Of a stretch of DNA of 64,000 nt, positions 51,662 to 60,260 are shown in pieces. The DNA is from Nonomuraea basaltis. GTDB taxonomy: Bacteria; Actinomycetota; Actinomycetes; Streptosporangiales; Streptosporangiaceae. Position 1 is the stretch's first letter. Each line of letters begins with the position of its first letter. Both the position numbers and the translations under genes were made by a program. The notes beneath the pieces are model-generated. The model saw nothing but the letters and a program-made list of their open reading frames with translations, was not told the DNA's origin and ran no database searches. The DNA lies in NCBI RefSeq assembly GCF_005893125.1, contig NZ_VCJS01000049.1:1-64000 (forward strand), given 5' to 3'.

Positions 51662-51769
51662 GGTGGGGCTTGGAGCCGGACTGCGCGACCGTGCGCGCGA
51701 AGGTGGAGTAGCCCCTGCCGGGCAAATCCCTTTGCGTCCCCATCGGCGCCCCTGGTAGATGTGGCCGCC

Positions 51770-52297
51770 ATGCTGACCGGAAAGCGCGTACGCCTGCGAG
51801 CCCTGGAGCCGGCCGACAGCGAGGCCATGTGGCGCTGGTACCACGATCCGGAGGTGGGCCGGTGGATGGACGGCGCGCCGCCCATCTCCCTCGCCCAGAA
51901 CCTGGAAAAGGGCCAGAACCGGCCGCGCAACACCTTCGAGCAGATGCTGCTCGGCATCGAAACGCTCGACGACCCGACGCTGATCGGATACGTCGTCCTC
52001 GGCGACACCGACTTCCGCCACGGCGAGGCCACGCTGGAGACCATCGCCATCGGCGACCGCGACCACCGGGGCGGCGGCTACGCCACCGACGCGCTGCGGG
52101 TGATCTGCCGGTACGCGTTCGAGGAGATGGGCCTGCACCGCCTCACGCTGTGGGTGGTGGCGGACAACGCCGCGGCGGTGCGCGCGTACACGAAGGTCGG
52201 CTTCGTCGAGGAGGGCCGGCGCAGGGAGGCGTTCCGCACCAAGGGCAAGCGGCACGACTTCCTCATGATGGGGCTGCTGAGCTCGGAGCTGAAGTGA
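51770..52297 (+). CDS. GNAT N-acetyltransferase (RimJ/RimL-like)
   Basis: 175 residues from the ATG at 51770 (GTG at 51761 also possible). Typical RimJ-type start GKRVRLRALEPADSEAMWRW and the acetyl-CoA loop IAIGDRDHRGGGYATDALRV, then AFEEMGLHRLTLWVVADNAA and KVGFVEEGRRREAF. Substrate unknown. Its 3' end overlaps the convergent GNAT gene by 35 bases. Confidence 0.9.
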   Translation: MLTGKRVRLRALEPADSEAMWRWYHDPEVGRWMDGAPPISLAQNLEKGQNRPRNTFEQMLLGIETLDDPTLIGYVVLGDTDFRHGEATLETIAIGDRDHRGGGYATDALRVICRYAFEEMGLHRLTLWVVADNAAAVRAYTKVGFVEEGRRREAFRTKGKRHDFLMMGLLSSELK

Positions 52298-52832
52298 GAT
52301 CCGGTTCGTCGTGCCAGTCGGGCGGGGTGACCGACCCGGAGACCCAGTCGCACCTCAAGATCGCATATCCGACGGCGTCGTAGCACGTGCCGTCCGGGGC
52401 CGGCCAGGCCTTCCGGTAGTGCGACTCCTTCGCGTAGCCGCTCTTGCGGAAGACCGCCCGCATCGCGTGGTTGTCCTGGCGGGTCGTGCCCTCGATCCGC
52501 ATCACTTCGGGCAGCTCGGTGAAGAGGTAACCGGTCAGCCAGGCCACCGCCTCCGTGCCGATGCCCCGCCCCTGCCACGCCTTGCGTACCCGCAGGTCGA
52601 ACATGGGGGTGTCGTCGGCGAAATCCTGCAGCCTGACCAGCCCCGCCCGCTCGCCGTCCGCCACCACCCAGAACGTCCGCGTCTCGTCATCGTCATAGAG
52701 ACCGTCGGCGGCCCGCCGCCTGACGGTCTCACGGTCCTGCGTCCCCGCGTGATACGGCCACTCCTCGCCCGCCAGGAAGTCGGCGAGCGACTCTCCGTCA
52801 TCGGCGGAGATCCTCAAGAACTCGATGCGCAT
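52263..52832 (-). CDS. GNAT N-acetyltransferase
   Basis: 189 residues. Acetyl-CoA site VRKAWQGRGIGTEAVAWLTG (motif A, Q-x-x-G-x-G), then VMRIEGTTRQDNHAMRAVFR and KSGYAKESHYRKAWP. The last ~25 residues are not conserved and overlap the other GNAT gene. Protein or aminoglycoside-type acetylation is possible; substrate unknown. Confidence 0.9.
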   Translation of the reverse strand: MRIEFLRISADDGESLADFLAGEEWPYHAGTQDRETVRRRAADGLYDDDETRTFWVVADGERAGLVRLQDFADDTPMFDLRVRKAWQGRGIGTEAVAWLTGYLFTELPEVMRIEGTTRQDNHAMRAVFRKSGYAKESHYRKAWPAPDGTCYDAVGYAILRCDWVSGSVTPPDWHDEPDLTSAPSSAAPS

Positions 52833-52891
52833 TCGCCGAGGGTGCCCGTGAGCCTATGACCCGGTCAACCGGATTTCCCCCTGTGTATCTT

Positions 52892-53060
52892 TCAGGACGC
52901 CTGCACGGCCCGGCTGCCGCCGTCCACGGTGATCGTGGCCCCAGTGGTGAAGGTCGCCTCGAAGGCGAGGAAGAGCACCGCGGCGGCCACCTCGTCCACC
53001 CGGCCGTGGCGCTTCATGGGCGTGAGCTGGTCGCCCAGCTTCCCGAAGGCCGCACGGTCC
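52892..53060 (-). pseudogene. C-terminal remnant of a short-chain dehydrogenase gene
   Basis: On the minus strand the final ~50 residues before the stop at 52892 read PMKRHGRVDEVAAAVLFLAF followed by TTGATITVDGGSRAVQ, the standard ending of SDR oxidoreductases. Everything upstream (Rossmann motif, Ser-Tyr-Lys triad) is missing, and the frame before about 53060 is occupied by a fragment of an unrelated gene on the other strand. Confidence 0.75.
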
Positions 53061-53290
53061 GAGCCCTTGCCCTGGAGGGCCTGGCCGGCGCCCACGCCGT
53101 CGCGGGCAACCACCGCACGGCGGCCCGCCTACTGGGCGCCGCCTCGGCGGCCCGCGACTCGGTCGGGGCTCCCTTGCCCACCGGCGAGCGAGGAGACGTC
53201 GACCGCATCGCGGATGCGATTCGGAGCGCGGTCGGCGTGGACGCCCTTGCTCGCGAGTTCGAGTGTGGCCGCCTGCAGTCGGACATGTAC
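53060..53290 (+). pseudogene. C-terminal remnant of a LuxR/AfsR-like ATPase regulator
   Basis: Plus-strand reading gives ALALEGLAGAHAVAGNHRTA, ARLLGAASAARDSVGAPLP and DVDRIADAIRSAVGVDALAR, the usual C-terminal end of large actinomycete ATPase-TPR regulators. The rest of the gene is absent. It abuts, head-on, the SDR remnant. The frame runs on to 53416 without further homology. Confidence 0.7.
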
Positions 53291-53373
53291 GAGCCGCTTC
53301 AACGGCCTTTGGACCCGTTGCCGCCGACCGAAGGTGGGCTCGTACGACCGGCCCGGGTCACGCGTACGAGACC

Positions 53374-53403
53374 GGGCCCGCCCCCGCGAAAGGGGGCGGA
53401 CCC
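53374..53403 (-). terminator. Hairpin terminator of the 5'-nucleotidase gene
   Basis: GGGCCCGCCCCC / GGGGGCGGACCC (one mismatch) with loop GCGAAA, 10 bases after the stop of the minus-strand nucleotidase gene at 53413. Confidence 0.75.
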
Positions 53404-53412
53404 GAGGATGGG

Positions 53413-55197
53413 CTAACTGACCACGGTGATGCGGTTGGTGGCGGGCGGGGCGATGGGGTTGTTCGTGCCGAGCTGCTCGACGAAGGCGTCGATGTCCAGC
53501 GGCCCGCTCCACAGATCCGTCCCGTCCCGGAAGGCGAGGAACGCGTCCCCACCGCCCACCAGGAAGTTGTTCGCCGCGACCCGGATGGACTGCGCGTCCG
53601 TCACCGGCACCCCGTCGATCTTCATGTCCGACACCTTGGAGCCCCAGGGGGCGCTCTGGCTGTAGGTGTAGGTGAAGTTCGCCGAGGGCTGCAGGATCTT
53701 GGTGAACGCCTGGTTGTTCGGCCCGCCGGTGAACTGCTGCTCCAGCAGCGTCTTCAGCTGGGCGCCGGTCAGGGTCACGACCTGCATGAGGTTGTTGAAC
53801 GGCTGCACGGTGAACGCCTCACCGTACGTCACCACCCCGTCGCCCTCCCCCACCGGGGAGCCGGCGTACGTCAGCGAGGCCCGCACGCCACCCGGGTTCA
53901 TCAGGGCGATCTGCGCGTTGCCGCCCGTCTTGGTGGCGGCCAGTTGGCCGTCGGCGATGAGGTTGCCCAGGGCGGACTCGCCGGAGGGTGCCGCCGTGTT
54001 CGTGATGTCGGTGGTGATCGTGCCGACCGCCTTGTTGGCGACGGGGGCGACCCGGTCCTTCCACGTCTTGACGAATTCGGAAATCTCGGTGTCCGGGGTG
54101 ACCGTGCGGGTCACGACGTGGTTGTCCGCGACCACTGAGGCGCGGTCGATGTCCTGGGTCCTGAGGTCCACGTTCAGGTCCACCTGCGTGATGACGCGCC
54201 CGAACGAGCCGCCCTGCGAGTAGAGACGGTCCGTGCCCGCCGGGTCCTTGACCTTGCACAGGTACGCCTGGTGCGAATGGCCGCTGAGCACCATGTCGAT
54301 CTCGGGGTCCACCTGCGTGGCGATGCGGTTGCCCAGCCCCGGGACGGCGCTGCACGCGTCGGGCGACTGGCCGGCGGTCACCTGGTCGCCCTCGTGCACG
54401 AGCACGACCTGCGCCTCGACGCCCACCAGCTTGAGGATCTTGGAGGCGACGTTCGCGGCCTTGACCTCGTCCACGAACTTGAGGTCCTTGATGCCCTCGC
54501 TCGTGACGATGCTCGGCGTGGTCTGCGTGACGAGCCCGATGAAGCCGATCGGGACGCCGTTCATCCACTTGACGCTGACGGGCGGCAGCGCGGGCACGCC
54601 CCAGTCGGACAGCAGCTTCTTGACCTGCGTCTGCTGGGCGCCGAGCGCGGCGAGCGCGTCGGTCTTCTCGTTGGGGTTCTTGAACAGGACGTTCGCGCCG
54701 ACGTAGTCGAATTTCGCGCCCTTCCACTCGCCGGCCGGCGAGCAGCCGTCGACCGGGTGGCAGCCGCCGTCCATGATCCGCCGTAGCTCGGCGTACCCCT
54801 CGTCGAACTCGTGGTTGCCCACCGCGGCCACCTTGAGCCCCAGCTTGTCCATGAACTCGATGGACGGCTCGTCGTGGTACGCCGCCGAGATCAGCGGCGT
54901 CGCCCCGATGAGGTCGCCCTGGGCCACGGCGATGGTGTTCGTGTCGGCCAGGGCCTTCATGTGCGTGGCGATGTACGCCGCGCCGCCGGCCTCGACGGTG
55001 TGGCCGTGCTCGTCGATCATGCGTCCGGAGGACCCGGTGGGGGGCTCGAGGTTGCCGTGGAAGTCGTTGAGCGCGAGCAGCCGTAAGGGGACCGTGCGGG
55101 CGGCCTTGCTCGCGTCCGCCGGGAGGGTGGCGAGCATCACCGCACCCGAGGTGACGGCTCCGGCCAGCGCCAGCCGGAGGAGGGAACGAGACGTCAT
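53413..55197 (-). CDS. Secreted 5'-nucleotidase / metallophosphoesterase (UshA-like)
   Basis: 594 residues from the ATG at 55197. Signal peptide (LLRLALAGAVTSGAVMLATL, cleavage near ADA). Calcineurin-like metal motifs: LLALNDFHGN, AVGNHEFDEGY, LVHEGDQ and VLSGHSHQAY. C-terminal 5'-nucleotidase domain from ~350 with NPGGVRASL and GGGDAFLAF, which binds the nucleoside. It probably releases phosphate from nucleotides outside the cell and so fits with the phosphate transporter genes 1 kb away. A hairpin terminator follows. Confidence 0.93.
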   Translation of the reverse strand: MTSRSLLRLALAGAVTSGAVMLATLPADASKAARTVPLRLLALNDFHGNLEPPTGSSGRMIDEHGHTVEAGGAAYIATHMKALADTNTIAVAQGDLIGATPLISAAYHDEPSIEFMDKLGLKVAAVGNHEFDEGYAELRRIMDGGCHPVDGCSPAGEWKGAKFDYVGANVLFKNPNEKTDALAALGAQQTQVKKLLSDWGVPALPPVSVKWMNGVPIGFIGLVTQTTPSIVTSEGIKDLKFVDEVKAANVASKILKLVGVEAQVVLVHEGDQVTAGQSPDACSAVPGLGNRIATQVDPEIDMVLSGHSHQAYLCKVKDPAGTDRLYSQGGSFGRVITQVDLNVDLRTQDIDRASVVADNHVVTRTVTPDTEISEFVKTWKDRVAPVANKAVGTITTDITNTAAPSGESALGNLIADGQLAATKTGGNAQIALMNPGGVRASLTYAGSPVGEGDGVVTYGEAFTVQPFNNLMQVVTLTGAQLKTLLEQQFTGGPNNQAFTKILQPSANFTYTYSQSAPWGSKVSDMKIDGVPVTDAQSIRVAANNFLVGGGDAFLAFRDGTDLWSGPLDIDAFVEQLGTNNPIAPPATNRITVVS

Positions 55198-55305
55198 GGC
55201 CCTAGACGTTACGGCGGGAATCCGTAGGGCCATCGTCGCAAAGCTAACGATTTGCCAGGCAGTCACATGGCGTTATTTGCCAGTCATACGCCTAGAGTTC
55301 CTTCT

Positions 55306-56208
55306 GTGAGCGTGCACGTAAAGATCAGGGAACGGCTCGACGAGCCAGAGATCGCCGAGGTCCTCGGCCTGGTGACGGCGGCGACGGAGGCCGACGGCGT
55401 CCGCCCGCTCAACGAACACGTGATGCTCCACCTGCGGTACGGCGGCGACCCGCAGGCCCGCTCGTTCCTGCTCTATGACGATGGCTTGGTGGGCTATGCC
55501 CACATGGACCCGACGGACGAGGTCGAGGGCCCGAGCGCCGAGCTGGTCATCCACCCGGCCCACCGCCGTCAGGGCCACGGCACGCGCCTGCTGAGATCCG
55601 TACTGGACCTGACCGACGGCCGGCTGCGGCTGTGGGCGCACGGCGACCACACGGGCGCGGGGGCGCTGGCGGCGGCTTTCGGTCTCGAACGCGTGCGCTC
55701 GCTCTGGCAGATGCGCCGCTCCCTGTTCGCCCCGCTGGAGCCCTCCACCCTTCCCGAGGGCGTGCGGCTGCGCACGTTCGTGCCCGGCCAGGACGAGGAG
55801 GCGTGGCTCAAGGTCAACGCCGCGGCCTTCGCCCACCACCCCGAGCAGGGCGCGTGGACGATGGACGACCTGCTGCGGCGCGAGCAGGAGCCGTGGTTCG
55901 ACCCGGAGGGGTTCTTCCTGGCGGTCCGCGGCGAACGGCTCGCCGGCTTCCACTGGACGAAGATCCACGGCTCGTCCGGCCACGGCCACGAGCCGCTCGG
56001 CGAGGTCTACGTCGTCGGCGTGGACCCCTCACAGCAGGGCACCGGCCTGGGCAAGGCGCTCACCCTGGCCGGGCTCATCCATCTGCGTGCGCGCGGCCTC
56101 GCCCAGGCGATGCTGTACGTGGACGAGGCCAACACGGCGGCGATCAGGCTGTACGAGTCCCTGGGCTTCGCCCGGTGGGACGTGGACGTGATGTACGCGG
56201 TCGCGTAG
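55306..56208 (+). CDS. mshD: Mycothiol synthase MshD
   Basis: 300 residues from the GTG at 55306. Two GNAT domains in tandem: the N-terminal one with ELVIHPAHRRQGHGTRLLRS and the C-terminal one with VYVVGVDPSQQGTGLGKALT and LYVDEANTAAIRLYESLGF. LWQMRRSLF and GFHWTKIH are typical of MshD. It acetylates Cys-GlcN-Ins with acetyl-CoA as the last step of mycothiol synthesis. Divergent from the 5'-nucleotidase gene and convergent with the phosphate transporter (11-base gap). Confidence 0.95.
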   Translation: MSVHVKIRERLDEPEIAEVLGLVTAATEADGVRPLNEHVMLHLRYGGDPQARSFLLYDDGLVGYAHMDPTDEVEGPSAELVIHPAHRRQGHGTRLLRSVLDLTDGRLRLWAHGDHTGAGALAAAFGLERVRSLWQMRRSLFAPLEPSTLPEGVRLRTFVPGQDEEAWLKVNAAAFAHHPEQGAWTMDDLLRREQEPWFDPEGFFLAVRGERLAGFHWTKIHGSSGHGHEPLGEVYVVGVDPSQQGTGLGKALTLAGLIHLRARGLAQAMLYVDEANTAAIRLYESLGFARWDVDVMYAVA

Positions 56209-56219
56209 GCGCGTCGTTT

Positions 56220-57224
56220 CTACTCCACGATCGCGTGGAGGAGGAAATAGGTGACGGCGGCCACCAGGGCCGCGGCGGGGATGGTCAGGATCCAGGCGGT
56301 CACGATGTTGCCGGCCACGCCCCACCGCACGGCGCTGAGCCGTTTGGTCGCGCCGACACCCATGATCGCCGAAGTGATCGTGTGCGTGGTGGAGATGGGC
56401 GCGCCGAATCCCATGGCCGCCACGTACAGAACGGTCGACGCCGCCGTCTCGGCGGCGAAGCCCTGCGGGGGGTCGAGCGCGATGATGCGCCGGCCCAGCG
56501 TCCGCATGATGCGCCAGCCGCCGGCGTAGGTGCCCAGAGAGATCGCACCCGCGGCGGACAGGATGACCCACTGCGGGATGGGATCGGTCGGGGCGGCGAA
56601 GCCGCCGACGGTGAGGGCCAGGAAGATCACGCCCATCGTCTTCTGCGCGTCCTGCAGGCCGTGCCCGAGCGCCATGGCGGCGGCCGAGACGGTCTGCGAG
56701 TAGCGGAAGCCGCGATTGGTCTTGCCCGGCTGGCTGTTGCGGAAGATCCAATAAATTGCGATCATGATCAAGGCGGCGAGGCCGAACCCGATCGTCGGCG
56801 AGAGGATCATCGGGATGACGACCTTCTCGACGACGCCATCCCAGTGCACCACGCTGGCCGAGGCCATCGCGGCGCCCACCAGGCCGCCGATGAGCGCGTG
56901 ACTGGAGGAGGAGGGCAGGCCGAAGTACCAGGTGACCAGGTTCCAGGCGATCGCACCGATGAGCGCCGCGGCCACGATGACCAGGCCGTGTGAGCCTTTT
57001 GGCGCGTCGATGATGCCCTTGCCGACCGTCGCGGCGACCTGGGTGCCCAGGTGGGCGCCGATGAAGTTCATGGCCGCGGCCATGAACAACGCGGCCCTGG
57101 GGGTGAGGGCCCGGGTCGAGACGGAGGTCGCGATGGCGTTCGCCGCGTCGTGGAACCCGTTGGTGTAGTCGAACGCCAGGGCGATGGCGACCACGCCGAT
57201 GACGAGGGCGAGCGTGAGGTCCAC
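56220..57224 (-). CDS. pit: PiT-family inorganic phosphate transporter
   Basis: 334 residues from a GTG at 57224, about 9-10 TMs. The two PiT signature repeats are visible: YTNGFHDAANAIATSVSTRA near the N-terminus and MALGHGLQDAQKTMGVIFLA near residue 185. Low-affinity, proton-coupled metal-phosphate uptake is expected. The PhoU-like gene ends 5 bases upstream, so both are one operon. Confidence 0.95.
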   Translation of the reverse strand: MDLTLALVIGVVAIALAFDYTNGFHDAANAIATSVSTRALTPRAALFMAAAMNFIGAHLGTQVAATVGKGIIDAPKGSHGLVIVAAALIGAIAWNLVTWYFGLPSSSSHALIGGLVGAAMASASVVHWDGVVEKVVIPMILSPTIGFGLAALIMIAIYWIFRNSQPGKTNRGFRYSQTVSAAAMALGHGLQDAQKTMGVIFLALTVGGFAAPTDPIPQWVILSAAGAISLGTYAGGWRIMRTLGRRIIALDPPQGFAAETAASTVLYVAAMGFGAPISTTHTITSAIMGVGATKRLSAVRWGVAGNIVTAWILTIPAAALVAAVTYFLLHAIVE

Positions 57225-57229
57225 TGGGC

Positions 57230-57847
57230 CTAGCTTTCCTTGACCGCGATCGACTCGACGGTGTTGGCCACGTGCTCGAAGGCGTCGGCCGCCTCCTCGA
57301 GGGCGTCGACGACCTCCTTCATCTTCATGACCGTGAGGGCGTCGTACTCACCGCTGAACAGCTTCGCCAGCAGCCTCCTGTAGACCTGGTCGCCCTGGTT
57401 CTCCAGGCGGTTGACCTCGATCCAGTACTCGTTGAGGTTCTTCATCGACCGCAGCCGGGGCATGGCTTCGGCCGTCAGCTCGGCGGCCCGCTCAAGCACT
57501 TCGACCTGCCTGACCACGTCCTTCGGCAGGTGGTCGATCTGGTAGAGGACGATGAGGTCGGAGGCGGCCTCCATGGCGTCCATCACGTCGTCGAGGTTGG
57601 AGGCGAGGCGGTAGATGTCCTCGCGGTCGAACGGGGTGATGAAGCTCTCATTGAGCCGGTTCATGATCGCATGGGTGCGCTCGTCACCGGCGTGCTCGCA
57701 AGCGCGCATCTTCTCGGCCAGGGCCTCCCTGTCCGAGCCGTCACTGATGATCTCTACAAGCAAACGGGAGGCTGTGACCAGGTTGTTCGCGGAGTCGGCG
57801 AACAGGTCGTAGTAGCTGTCCTCACGTGGCGTGAGACGCAGGCGCAC
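57230..57847 (-). CDS. DUF47 PhoU-like partner of the phosphate transporter
   Basis: 205 residues from the GTG at 57847 (GGAGAA upstream; longer reading to 57961 is not conserved). All-helical, with paired metal-binding helices: AEKMRACEHAGDERTHAIMN and EVNRLENQGDQVYRRLLAKL, both E-x-x-x-D type as in PhoU. DUF47 proteins commonly precede pit genes and are thought to regulate them. First gene of the pit operon. Confidence 0.93.
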   Translation of the reverse strand: MRLRLTPREDSYYDLFADSANNLVTASRLLVEIISDGSDREALAEKMRACEHAGDERTHAIMNRLNESFITPFDREDIYRLASNLDDVMDAMEAASDLIVLYQIDHLPKDVVRQVEVLERAAELTAEAMPRLRSMKNLNEYWIEVNRLENQGDQVYRRLLAKLFSGEYDALTVMKMKEVVDALEEAADAFEHVANTVESIAVKES

Positions 57848-58075
57848 GTCGTTCTCCAGATGTGCGGGGATGGTCCGTGGAAGAGGGTATGGCCTACCAG
57901 GCGAAATGCGAACTTCATGTCCCCTTCGCCTACTGGCTACCCGGCGTTTGTTGTGCAACACCGAATTTGCGCGTAGTTTTGGGCCCTTTTGCAGCTCATA
58001 CCGCCCTCAACCAGCCCGCACGCCTCCGCCGGCCCGGTACAACTGGCCTCTCGGCCACCCCAAAGTTTCCCTGTC
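57848..58075. other. Upstream region of the PhoU-like/pit operon
   Basis: About 230 bases without a gene. It should carry the promoter of the minus-strand operon. A short AT-richer stretch lies at 57950-57985. Nothing else is distinctive apart from the repeats at 58076-58101. Confidence 0.4.
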
Positions 58076-58101
58076 GTTCATCTGATGTTCATCTTGTTCA
58101 T
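58076..58101. promoter_or_regulatory. PHO-box-like direct repeats GTTCAT
   Basis: GTTCAT occurs at 58076, 58087 and 58096. The first two are exactly 11 bases apart, the spacing of PhoP-binding direct repeat units in Streptomyces (consensus GTTCACC-type). They lie ~230 bases upstream of the PhoU-like/pit operon and at the very end of the dcd gene. PhoP control of phosphate uptake fits, but the third copy is off-register and the distance is large. Confidence 0.4.
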
Positions 58102-58673
58102 ATCTTCGTACGGTGGAAGTTCCGGAACGACCTGGACGGCGTGGGCCCCCGCTGCCCCTGATAGCGCGACCCGTACTTGGCCGACCCGTAGGGGTGCTCG
58201 GCGGGAGAGCTGAGCTTGAACACGCACAACTGCCCGATCTTCATCCCCGGCCAGAGCTTGATCGGCAACGTCGCCACGTTCGACAACTCCAGCGTCACAT
58301 GCCCACTGAACCCCGGATCGATGAACCCGGCCGTCGAATGCGTCAGCAACCCGAGCCGCCCGAGCGAACTCTTCCCCTCCAGCCGCGAGGCCAGCGCGTC
58401 GGACAACGTGACCATTTCGTACGTGGAGGCCAGCACGAACTCCCCCGGATGCAGGATGAACGGCTCATCACCGTCGGGCTCCACCATCCGCGTCAGATCC
58501 GGCTGCTCCACCGACGGATCGATGTGCGGGTACCGATGGTTCTCGAACACCCGGAAGAACCGGTCGAGCCGTACGTCGATGCTGGAGGGCTGGATCATGT
58601 CCCGATGGAATGGATCAAGCGCGAGCCGGCCGGCTTCGATCTCGGCGAGGATGTCACGGTCAGATAGCAGCAC
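58098..58673 (-). CDS. dcd: dCTP deaminase
   Basis: 191 residues from the GTG at 58673; the longer open frame to 58847 is excluded because it runs antisense through the tRNA. Motifs: PSSIDVRLDRFFRVF, RLEGKSSLGRLGLL (phosphate-binding and catalytic region) and STAGFIDPGFSGHVTLEL. It makes dUTP from dCTP for thymidylate synthesis. The C-terminal YGSRYQGQRGPTPSR closes the active site. Confidence 0.95.
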   Translation of the reverse strand: MLLSDRDILAEIEAGRLALDPFHRDMIQPSSIDVRLDRFFRVFENHRYPHIDPSVEQPDLTRMVEPDGDEPFILHPGEFVLASTYEMVTLSDALASRLEGKSSLGRLGLLTHSTAGFIDPGFSGHVTLELSNVATLPIKLWPGMKIGQLCVFKLSSPAEHPYGSAKYGSRYQGQRGPTPSRSFRNFHRTKI

Positions 58674-58772
58674 GCAGAGCAACCTACCGCCCGGCCGGAA
58701 ACTCCGGGATCCCGGGATTGCTGTTGTGGGACAAGTTTCCGCTACAGTGGGGGGCGCGACTTCGGGTCGTGC

Positions 58773-58846
58773 GCGGGTGTAGTTCAATGGCAGAACATCA
58801 GCTTCCCAAGCTGACAGCGCGGGTTCGATTCCCGTCACCCGCTCCA
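58773..58846 (+). tRNA. tRNA-Gly (anticodon CCC), with encoded CCA
   Basis: Acceptor GCGGGTG (58773-58779) pairs CACCCGC (58836-58842); D arm GTTC/GAAC; anticodon arm TCAGC / GCTGA with loop TTCCCAA, anticodon CCC; T arm with GGTTCGATTCC; discriminator T and CCA at 58844-58846. Its 3' end is the insertion site of the element that follows and is duplicated at 63069-63096. Confidence 0.95.
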
Positions 58847-58848
58847 CT
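58822..58848 (+). repeat. attL: tRNA-Gly 3' end
   Basis: A 27-base stretch beginning GGTTCGATTCCCGTCACCC and ending GCTCCACT recurs at 63069-63096 with one extra C. This is the left core site of the integrated element; it restores the tRNA. Confidence 0.85.
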
Positions 58849-58856
58849 CTTGTGTG

Positions 58857-58897
58857 AGCCCTGACCAGGCGATCCCTTGATCACTGGCAGGGCTTTT
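58857..58897 (+). terminator. Terminator after tRNA-Gly (left side)
   Basis: AGCCCTG / CAGGGCT with an inner CCAG / CTGG pair, followed by TTTT: a good intrinsic terminator 10 bases after the tRNA. It belongs to the element side; the other junction also has a hairpin plus T-run at 63100-63145. Confidence 0.75.
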
Positions 58898-58928
58898 CGC
58901 TTCTCTGGTCACACCGTGGCCACACGGC

Positions 58929-60238
58929 GTGAAAATGATCTCTCCGATTCCCTTTGAAAGGGCCGCTGACCTCCACAAACTGGGTCGCGTGGCAAGCATT
59001 GACAAGCGCAAGACCCGCAGCGGCGCCATCCGTTACCGGGTCCGGTGGCGCATCGGTGGCACTCGCAGCGGCGACTGGGCATCGGAGACGTTCGACCAGA
59101 AGGCGCAGGCGGTGACCTTCAAGCTCGCGGTGGAGGCATGCGGGCACTACTGGCCGGACGGATGGATCAAAGGATTCGGGTGGGCTCCTGAGACGCCTAC
59201 GGCGCCGGAGCCTGATCCGCCGGTGCCCTTCAGCGAGTACGCGCAGCGTTTCGTCGCGAGCTTGTCAGGGATCGAGGACCGTACCCGCAGTGACTACCTG
59301 CGCGACCTCAAGAACCACATCCTGCCGATCTTCGACGCTCTCGATCTTCGCGATGAGAGCCAGGCCTTCGATCGGGCAACCGTCTCCACCTGGGTGAACC
59401 AGCTCCACCGCGGCATCCCGGACCCTGCCGAACCTCGCCAGTGGCTCCGGCGACCTTTGGCCCCCAAGACCATCCAGAACCTGCACGGACTGCTCTACAC
59501 GATCCTGCAGAGCGCGGTGGAGGCCGTACCGCCGATTCGCAGCTTCAATCCTGCCGCGCGCGCACCCGCCTTCCTCATCTGGATGACGGTGAGGGGGACG
59601 ACGAGATGGTCTTCCTCACCGAGCAGGACTTCATCTTGCTGCGCTCCTGTGCCAAGGCTGATGTCCGCGACTTGCTCACCGTGTTCGTCGGGACAGGCCT
59701 GCGCTATGCCGAGCTGGCCGCCCTCCAGGTGCGCGATATCGAGCCGTTCGCCAAGCCGGTGCCGACCTTGCGGGTACGGCGGGCGTGGAAGCGGCAGGCG
59801 GACAACACCTTCAAGCTGGGCCCGCCCAAGACCAAGCAGTCCCGGCGGACCATTGCCCTGTCCCCGATGGTCTTGGACGCGATCCTGCCGCACGTAGCCG
59901 GCAAGTATCCGGAGGAGTTCGTCTTCAAGTCGCCGACCGGGTCGTGGTGGCGACACTCATCCTTCTATGACCGCCGCTGGCTGCCGGCGGTCGATGACGC
60001 CATCAGCCGCGGACTGACCAAGCGGCCCCGCATTCATGATCTTCGTCACACACACGTCGCGTGGCTGATCTCGGACAACATCCCGATGGCCGCCATCCAG
60101 CGGCGCATGGGCCACAAGTCGATCACCACGACCATCGACCGCTACGGCCACCTGCTGCCCTACGTAGACCAAGACCTCATCGAATCCATCGATCGCGCCC
60201 TCGGCGGTGGCCTTCGCGCTGTCCGCTCGGTCGCCTGA
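58929..60238 (+). pseudogene. Tyrosine site-specific integrase, split by a frameshift
   Basis: The first frame (58929 on) encodes the N-terminal SAM-like part (YRVRWRIGGTRSGDWASETF; core-binding EDRTRSDYLRDLKNHILPIF) up to about 59560. The second frame then carries on (RTRLPHLDDGEGDDEMVFLT) with the catalytic domain: Arg in GTGLRYAELAALQ, HDLRHTHVAWLI, GHKSITTTIDRYGHL with the Tyr nucleophile. The switch occurs in the GC-repeat GCCGCGCGCGCACC near 59560-59572, a one-base indel. Both halves are otherwise well conserved, so decay is recent or the shift is a sequencing error. It lies directly after attL, as expected for the element's integrase. Confidence 0.88.
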
Positions 60239-60260
60239 CCCCTTGAAGGAGCGAGTGACG

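Noticed and set aside
48875..52255. 1126-codon minus-strand frame opposite the LuxR regulator
   Set aside because: Antisense to clear Walker and LuxR HTH motifs; composition is biased and shows no domain.
58674..58847. N-terminal extension of dcd
   Set aside because: It would run antisense through tRNA-Gly; the GTG at 58673 gives the normal dCTP deaminase length.
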